This document shows positions 7,701 through 11,572 of a stretch of DNA of 11,572 bases, piece after piece. Each line of letters starts with the position of its first letter. Position 1 is the stretch's first letter. The DNA lies in contig CANQFI010000049.1 in assembly GCA_947598455.1 (NCBI GenBank), forward strand, positions 1-11,572, given 5' to 3'. Both the position numbers and the translations under genes were made by a program. The DNA is from an uncultured Bacilli bacterium (GTDB lineage: Bacteria > Bacillota_I > Bacilli_A > RF39 > UBA660). The notes beneath the pieces were generated by a model. The model saw only the letters and a list, made by a program, of their open reading frames with translations. It did no database searches and was not told where the DNA came from.

Positions 7701-8089
7701 GTTGCATATACATCAGAATGATCGCCAAAGATAGATAAGGCATGAGTAGCTACTGTTCTAGCAGCAACATGAATGACGGCTGGCAAACATTCACCAGCTA
7801 TTTTATACATATTGGGAATCATTAAAAGAAGGCCTTGACTAGCTGTAAAGGTTGTAGCTAAAGATCCAGCAAGTAAAGCTCCATGCATAGTACCAGCAGC
7901 ACCAGCTTCACTTTGCATTTCAACAACTTTAACTTTGTCATTAAATAAATTTGTTTTCTCTGTGTGACTTAAAACATCAACAGTTGTAGCCATAGGACTA
8001 CTAGGAGTTATAGGATAAATACTAGCTATTTCACTAAATAAGTATGCTACATCAGCACAAGCTGTATTTCCATCAGTTATTTTATACAT
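4712..8089 (-). CDS. nifJ: Pyruvate:ferredoxin (flavodoxin) oxidoreductase
   Basis: PFOR is a cytoplasmic, oxygen-sensitive enzyme that converts pyruvate and CoA to acetyl-CoA and CO2 while reducing ferredoxin or flavodoxin. The 1125-residue protein is a complete single-chain form, slightly shorter than the usual 1170-1200. Domain I carries the pyruvate-site signature YPITPSSPMA (25-34) and Glu61 in EMQSEAGA. The ferredoxin-like domain has two CxxCxxCxxxC sets (Cys669/672/675/679 and 715/718/721/725). The TPP domain has proximal-cluster cysteines 782, 785, 810 and probably 1027, the GGDGWAYDIGFGG motif and the downstream SNTGGQ. All cluster ligands appear present. The ATG at 8089 is preceded by AAGGA at suitable spacing. 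The gene lies 15 bp downstream of the hydrolase-like gene, so it is probably co-transcribed with it, and it ends in the shared terminator. No ferredoxin or hydrogenase gene is in view. Confidence 0.97.
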   Translation of the reverse strand: MYKITDGNTACADVAYLFSEIASIYPITPSSPMATTVDVLSHTEKTNLFNDKVKVVEMQSEAGAAGTMHGALLAGSLATTFTASQGLLLMIPNMYKIAGECLPAVIHVAARTVATHALSIFGDHSDVYATRATGFCMLASTNVEDANYLGAVAHLSAIKGSLPFLHFFDGFRTSHEVDKINEINDEDLLKLVDYNKVNEFKQRMLNVKANIQKGMAENEDIYFQSVEARNTLYNEMPDIVNNYMQEINKLTGKNYKPFNYYGANDATDIIIAMGSVCDTAKLVVNDLTNKGEKVGLIEVHLYRPFSTKYLLNILPNTTKNIAVLDRTKESGSTGEPLYLDICSALKNTSLKIVGGRYGLSSKNTTPSQIYSVYKMLQTELKENFTIGINDDVTHLSLPEYDYHLDIGAKEIKIFGFGSDGMVSTSKDIMKIVGEGTDNFVQSYNQYDSKKSGGVTICNLRISDKKINAPFYVTNPDIVVVTKEEYLFKFDMINDIKENGIFVINTIKKVEELNSYLPNKVKKVINDRHVKLYIIDAESIATAAGIKGKISKIMEIVILNFINYPNAIEVVNHSIEKQFSTKGDEVINANKKAILEAMDNLVEVHTTLDIVSEDVNIKRNLFDEINARRGDELSVSDLMPYKDGTFPCGLSKNEKRKVSNFAPKWLSENCIECGQCSIVCPHAVIRPIVHQDKNHGIPMLGKPEYNFEIVVSEADCTDCGLCINACPGKGGEKALKFGPYDENNNQRAIELFEHHENPENLFPKFTVKGSQLIKPKFEFSGSCAGCGETPYIKLLTQLFGDRLVIANATGCSSIYGGSVPSTPYSIPWANSLFEDNAEFGYGMLLSFNKSRDRIAKIMQENLNNVSSEVKELFNKWLDNREDFDSTKSIKNDLANKEIPEELNDLLNYIPARSVWTIGGDGWAYDIGFGGIDHVLSSGENVNILVLDTEVYSNTGGQASKSSRLGQVAQFADMGKKTAKKDLFKIAMSYPNCYVANVSLGSNFMQTIKAFKEAEEHNGPSIIIAYCPCIEQGIKGGMGNATAEQKLVVDCGYTTLMRYNPTEDKLYIDSREPDFNKYEELLNNEVRYNSLVKKNKDIAHEILELNKQEAIKRYNYYKKLSTEKGGE

Positions 8090-8104
8090 TATATCATTCC
8101 TTTC

Positions 8105-9349
8105 TTATTTATTATTAAAGACATTTCTAGGAGATTCATCGCCAAATAATTCTTGTTGATTGTCTTTAGCACTATTATATATTGACCATACTGCATCAAC
8201 CCAGCCTTCATTTCCATCACTAACTGGGGCATGAATGGCACCTATTTTAACTATAGTATCATATGAAATATCAGTAAGAGGACAATCTATTTTATGATAA
8301 TATTTGATTATTTCTGTACAAGTTTCAATAAATCCTTCTTCTTTAGTATCGAATTTCCACCATGATCCATTATCACGTAAACCAGCGGGATTATTGGCAT
8401 TGACAAATAATTCACTTCCAAAATTACATTCTGTTTTACAAATAGCATATAAAAGACATCTATCTACACCCATAACTTTGGCAATATCACTAATTTGTGA
8501 ACTATAGTTATCAGATGATATATAACTATTGTTTGTATACAAATCAGTAGTAGGAATATTTAAAAGTTCTGGTTTTTGTTTTATACAACGAATAGTATAT
8601 ATTAAAAGTTGTTCTATAGAAGAGGCATAAACTTCTTCGCCTTTACACACTACACCATTAATATGGTAATTGGCTAAATAATCTTCGCTGGAAAAATTAT
8701 CAGTTAATTCAGCTATTTTATTATATACAATATCACTATTAACATGGTAAATATCACAATATTTATTAATAATTTCTCTTTCAGCGTTTTCATCAGCAAT
8801 TTCGACTATTTCTTCTAAATTTTGATTAACACTATTTGCTCCATTTTCTCCTTCAAAAGAAATAGACAATGATGGATCAGATGTTTCAGATTGTTCTTCA
8901 ACTACGTATCCACTATTAGGTAATAATGAATTAAAATCTTTAAGATTAGCTGCATTAGGTGTCATCTTCCAAATAATACCAATTCCTAAGGCAACAACAA
9001 CGCCACCTATTAAAACACGATATCCATATTTTATTTTAGGCTGTTTTTTAGTTTTATAACCATGATTATATTTATTAGCATTTGAAGCAATATGATATTT
9101 TTTAGTAGAAAGGTGTTCTTTAGAAAGATGTGTTTTTTCTTCATGATGTGATTTTGTTTGTTTTTGAGATTTAATGGAAGATAAACTTGCAGAAAAATTA
9201 AAATCAGCTGCTATGTTTGGATTATTGTGAAACTTTCTTAAGAAAAGAATATCTTCGGCATTTAAATTAAATATTTCAGAATTATCAAAGTCAACATATT
9301 TACCTGTTCGACTTATTTTACTTATATCTAGTTTTGTTAAGTTTTTCAT
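8105..9349 (-). CDS. Single-pass membrane protein with a lysozyme/glucosaminidase-like outer domain
   Basis: The 414-residue product has an N-terminal region of about 108 residues, rich in Lys and His between 60 and 107. One transmembrane helix (about 111-128) and a long outer part follow. With positive charge before the helix, the C-terminus should face outward. Residues about 283-395 resemble the lysozyme-fold or glucosaminidase family of peptidoglycan hydrolases: YAICKTECNFGSEL (301-314) has Glu307 where the catalytic acid is expected, then NANNPAGL (317-324), then GWVDAVWSIYN near the end. The likely role is cutting or remodelling the cell-wall glycan at the membrane surface. The match is by motif, so it could be an inactive wall-binding relative. 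GAGGTG lies ahead of the ATG at 9349. It sits between the HAD-GtrA gene and PFOR, and its stop is 15 bp before the PFOR start. Confidence 0.75.
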   Translation of the reverse strand: MKNLTKLDISKISRTGKYVDFDNSEIFNLNAEDILFLRKFHNNPNIAADFNFSASLSSIKSQKQTKSHHEEKTHLSKEHLSTKKYHIASNANKYNHGYKTKKQPKIKYGYRVLIGGVVVALGIGIIWKMTPNAANLKDFNSLLPNSGYVVEEQSETSDPSLSISFEGENGANSVNQNLEEIVEIADENAEREIINKYCDIYHVNSDIVYNKIAELTDNFSSEDYLANYHINGVVCKGEEVYASSIEQLLIYTIRCIKQKPELLNIPTTDLYTNNSYISSDNYSSQISDIAKVMGVDRCLLYAICKTECNFGSELFVNANNPAGLRDNGSWWKFDTKEEGFIETCTEIIKYYHKIDCPLTDISYDTIVKIGAIHAPVSDGNEGWVDAVWSIYNSAKDNQQELFGDESPRNVFNNK

Positions 9350-9364
9350 TATATCACCTCTTTT

Positions 9365-9373
9365 ATTATAACA
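9365..9373 (-). promoter_or_regulatory. Possible extended -10 promoter before the hydrolase-like gene
   Basis: The minus strand reads TGTTATAAT, a consensus TATAAT (9365-9370) with TGn extension, in the 50-bp gap after the HAD-GtrA gene. No good -35 is visible. The implied start near 9358 would fall within the GAGGTG ribosome binding site (9355-9360), leaving an extremely short leader. It is therefore either an almost leaderless promoter or a chance match in AT-rich DNA. Confidence 0.35.
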
Positions 9374-9384
9374 TTTAGTTTGAC

Positions 9385-9408
9385 AAATAAAAAGAAGAGT
9401 TACTTCTT
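9385..9408 (-). terminator. Weak terminator-like hairpin after the HAD-GtrA gene
   Basis: On the minus strand AAGAAG (9408-9403), a 5-base loop and CTTCTT (9397-9392) form a 6-bp stem followed by TTTATTTG. The left arm lies in the last codons and the loop contains the stop codon. Only two of the six pairs are G-C, so it would at best give partial termination, leaving some read-through into the hydrolase-like gene. Confidence 0.3.
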
Positions 9409-10425
9409 CTTAAACACAAATATTTTACTAAAAATATAATTAAATATCATTATTAATATTTGTGCTACTATTGTCCAAATCATTACCCAAATATCTGTAT
9501 TTAGTTTTAAAAAGGTAACGAAGAACCACATTATAAACATTTCCATTAATAATGTTAAAATTCTTGCTCCAAAGAACTGAATCATTTCATTTAAAATTTT
9601 TTTATTTTTACTTTTAAAGACTACTATTCTATTAGCAAAATAAGCAAATATAACGGCAACTATCCAAGATATAATAATTGCTAACTGTAATTCAGTGCCC
9701 TTATCAGCATTAAGTATAGTAAATAAAAGTAACCATTTAACACCGATACTGACAATAGTGGTTAAGCAACCAACTATTAAATAATTCCATAATTCTTCGT
9801 TTTTGTGGTATATTCCCCAACCCCAACGCCAAAATCTAACAATAAAGTTTGGTTTATATTCATAATAATTATATAATTTATTTTTTTTAACTAAAATGCC
9901 TTCTTTAGCTTCTTCTATTAATGGTAAATCATTTATGGAATCAGTATACATTTTATTAATTTTGGCTTTAGGATATTTTTTATAAAACAATTTAACTTTT
10001 TCCTTACCATGACAATTATTACCTTTTATTTGACCAGTTAAAGGATCAATATCAGTAGCAAATAGGTCTTTTACTTTATATTTATCAGCAATGGGTCTCA
10101 ACCAAAAGTATCCAGAAGCAGAAATAATAATATCGTTTTTATGTTCTTTTTTTTGGGTCCAAAAATTTTTTAATTTATGTTCATGTTTTTGCCAAAATTC
10201 ACTAACAAATTCATCGGTATTTGGAAAGTATTTTAAAAAAGAGAATACTTTGTTTTTCATTTCCTCTTTAGTTTTTAATTTACACAAAAATAAGATAATA
10301 GTACCTAGAGAACCAATTAGACTAAAAAAAACTTTAGGTTTCTTTTTGATAGCAAAGAGAACTAAATCAACACCGGAATCGCCATTGTAAATAGTTCCAT
10401 CAAAATCATATAAGTTGTATTTCAT
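9400..10425 (-). CDS. HAD-family phosphatase fused to a GtrA-like membrane domain
   Basis: The 341-residue protein joins two domains. Residues 1 to about 195 form a haloacid dehalogenase-type phosphatase of the phosphoserine-phosphatase-like (subclass IB) kind. Motif I is DFDGT (Asp7, Asp9), motif II is ISASG (Ser102 or Ser104), the motif III lysine is near 141-143, and motif IV is TDSINDLP (Asp162, Asp166), so the catalytic set looks complete. A hydrophobic stretch at about 32-50 lies in the cap region. Residues about 211-341 contain four transmembrane helices (about 213-238, 246-268, 282-305, 312-337) with the RIVVF and FNYIFSKIFVF patterns of the GtrA family. Known members take part in moving or using polyprenyl-phosphate sugars for glycosylation of surface polymers (Shigella GtrA, Listeria GtcA). 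The gene is 30 bp downstream of tagO, which supports a role in lipid-linked wall-polymer metabolism. The substrate is unknown. GGTGAT precedes the ATG. Confidence 0.85.
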   Translation of the reverse strand: MKYNLYDFDGTIYNGDSGVDLVLFAIKKKPKVFFSLIGSLGTIILFLCKLKTKEEMKNKVFSFLKYFPNTDEFVSEFWQKHEHKLKNFWTQKKEHKNDIIISASGYFWLRPIADKYKVKDLFATDIDPLTGQIKGNNCHGKEKVKLFYKKYPKAKINKMYTDSINDLPLIEEAKEGILVKKNKLYNYYEYKPNFIVRFWRWGWGIYHKNEELWNYLIVGCLTTIVSIGVKWLLLFTILNADKGTELQLAIIISWIVAVIFAYFANRIVVFKSKNKKILNEMIQFFGARILTLLMEMFIMWFFVTFLKLNTDIWVMIWTIVAQILIMIFNYIFSKIFVFKKK

Positions 10426-10455
10426 AATATCACCAAATTCATTTTATAAAAATTT

Positions 10456-11514
10456 TTATTTTGCTTTTTTTTCTTTCTTATGATGATGGAATAAAATATC
10501 TGTTTTCATGACAAAGAATAATAGCAAAAGCATTAAAATAATATAGATAAATATTGCTAACTTAGAATCACCTAAAACATAAAATATAGAAACACTAGCA
10601 AATAAAATATTTATAGCATAAATAATTAGAACAGTCGTTCTGACACCGAATTTCATTTTCAACAATTGATGATGAAAGTGTTCTTTATCAGGTGTTCCAA
10701 TACTTACTCCTTTTAATACTCTTCTAAATATAGCAAAGGCTGTATCAAAAATAGGAATAGCTAAAATTAATAATGGAATAATTAAGGAAGTTAAAGTTGT
10801 TGCTTTAAACCCTAATAAAGCTATTACACTAATAGTAAAGCCTAAAAATAAACTTCCAGTATCACCCATAAATATTTTAGCTGGATGAAAATTATATAAT
10901 AAAAAACCTAATGTAGAGCCAAGCATAATTAAAGAAAGAATAGTATCTAGTCCCTCCATTTTGTTTAAGATATAGGCAATAATAGCAATTGTAGCAAAAT
11001 AAATTGATGATACTCCAGAAGATAAGCCATCTAAGCCATCAATTAAATTAATTGCATTAGTAATGCTAACAATAAAAAGAATAGTTATTAGGTAATTTAA
11101 CGGAACAGGAAAATCAATATTTACACCTAAAATATCTAAGTGATTTAAAACTATGTTGCCGTAAAAAACTACAACACAAGAGGCTATTATTTGAAGAAAA
11201 AATTTAATTCTAGCGGGAATAGGATTTATATCGTCAAAAATACCAGTTAATACAATAATAAAACCTCCTATTAGAATAGATAACATTTGAACTGAAGTTC
11301 TAGCAAAAAGCATATACCCTAATAAAAATGCCCCAAAAATGGCTAATCCTCCCATACGTGGAGTTGGAATAGTATGAGAACTTCTTTCGTTTGGTATATC
11401 CATAGCATTGACATGTATAGCGGCTTTTTTTACAAATGGAACTAATAATGCACTTGTTAAAAATGTTACAAATACTATTAAAAATATATTATGTCCATTA
11501 ACTTCAAAATTCAT
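10456..11514 (-). CDS. tagO: Undecaprenyl-phosphate N-acetylglucosaminyl-1-phosphate transferase (TagO/WecA type)
   Basis: This polytopic membrane enzyme transfers a sugar-1-phosphate, usually GlcNAc-1-P from UDP-GlcNAc, to undecaprenyl phosphate. That is the first step of wall teichoic acid or related surface-polymer synthesis. The 352-residue length is typical and about ten hydrophobic helices are visible. Signature motifs are PRMGG (52-56), FDDINPIP (93-100; Asp94/Asp95), NAINLIDGLDG (153-163; Asn156, Asp159), FMGDTGS (215-221; Asp218) and the EHFHH loop (278-282) that marks the WecA/TagO branch rather than MraY. The C-terminus is short and basic. GGTGAT lies 3 bp before the ATG at 11514. 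It is the first visible gene of the minus-strand cluster and is followed after 30 bp by the HAD-GtrA gene. The sugar substrate cannot be proven from sequence alone. Confidence 0.95.
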   Translation of the reverse strand: MNFEVNGHNIFLIVFVTFLTSALLVPFVKKAAIHVNAMDIPNERSSHTIPTPRMGGLAIFGAFLLGYMLFARTSVQMLSILIGGFIIVLTGIFDDINPIPARIKFFLQIIASCVVVFYGNIVLNHLDILGVNIDFPVPLNYLITILFIVSITNAINLIDGLDGLSSGVSSIYFATIAIIAYILNKMEGLDTILSLIMLGSTLGFLLYNFHPAKIFMGDTGSLFLGFTISVIALLGFKATTLTSLIIPLLILAIPIFDTAFAIFRRVLKGVSIGTPDKEHFHHQLLKMKFGVRTTVLIIYAINILFASVSIFYVLGDSKLAIFIYIILMLLLLFFVMKTDILFHHHKKEKKAK

Positions 11515-11531
11515 AAAATCACCTAATCATT

Positions 11532-11559
11532 ATTATAATATAATTTTTATTAAATACAA
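11532..11559 (-). promoter_or_regulatory. Probable promoter of tagO and the downstream envelope genes
   Basis: On the minus strand a -35-like TTGTAT (11559-11554) is separated by 16 bp from a perfect TATAAT (11537-11532). The predicted start near 11525 lies just before the GGTGAT ribosome binding site (11523-11518), giving a leader of about 11 nt. No terminator-like structure lies between this promoter and the HAD-GtrA gene, so the two genes are probably co-transcribed. Confidence 0.5.
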
Positions 11560-11572
11560 ATTGCGTCTCTTT

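Noticed and set aside
6996..10390. Plus-strand frames opposite PFOR, the hydrolase gene and the HAD-GtrA gene (6996-7193, 8304-8507, 10091-10390)
   Set aside because: They lie entirely within well-supported genes on the other strand and lack ribosome binding sites and recognisable motifs.
1..11572. Mollicutes-type genetic code (TGA as tryptophan)
   Set aside because: All major proteins are full-length in the standard code, tryptophans are encoded by TGG, and the wall-synthesis genes argue for a walled organism.

Overview
The window is AT-rich (roughly 70% A+T by eye), densely packed Gram-positive-type DNA. All large frames read through in the standard code, tryptophan is TGG, and the best ribosome binding sites are GGTGAT-like. 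A TagO-type wall-polymer initiator, a membrane-anchored wall-hydrolase-like protein and pyruvate:ferredoxin oxidoreductase together suggest an anaerobic, walled, low-GC Firmicute. An uncultured gut Bacilli/Erysipelotrichia- or RF39-like lineage would fit, but that placement is inference.

Layout. At the left edge (1-122) there is a perfect 9-bp hairpin of unclear role. recG (123-2123, minus) follows. Its spacer to the next gene (2124-2500) is the main non-coding region: an AT-rich divergent stretch, then a strong-looking plus-strand promoter (TTGACA, 17 bp, TAACAT), then a roughly 98-nt run of three hairpins that ends in a clear intrinsic terminator. I read this as an unassigned small RNA gene, or a leader/attenuator of the next gene. 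Next is a 731-residue Lys/Glu-rich coiled-coil protein with a C-proximal hydrophobic region and no family I recognise (2501-4696, plus). It converges on the next gene at a bidirectional terminator that overlaps that gene's last codons.

The right half is a minus-strand cluster. In transcription order it holds tagO (10456-11514), a HAD phosphatase fused to a GtrA-like membrane domain (9400-10425), a single-pass membrane protein with a lysozyme/glucosaminidase-like outer domain (8105-9349), and nifJ/PFOR (4712-8089). Gaps are 30, 50 and 15 bp. The first three make sense together as cell-envelope functions: priming lipid-linked wall polymer, handling a lipid-linked or phosphorylated intermediate, and remodelling peptidoglycan. 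PFOR, which makes acetyl-CoA and reduced ferredoxin from pyruvate, is a metabolic outlier probably carried on the same transcript as the hydrolase.

Several genes have a TATAAT-like box ending only 15-17 bp before the start codon, so their transcripts would begin almost at the Shine-Dalgarno sequence. I see no insertion sequence, CRISPR array, tRNA, rRNA or phage gene. The most promising undescribed items are the three-hairpin RNA at 2356-2453, the coiled-coil protein beside it, and the HAD-GtrA fusion.
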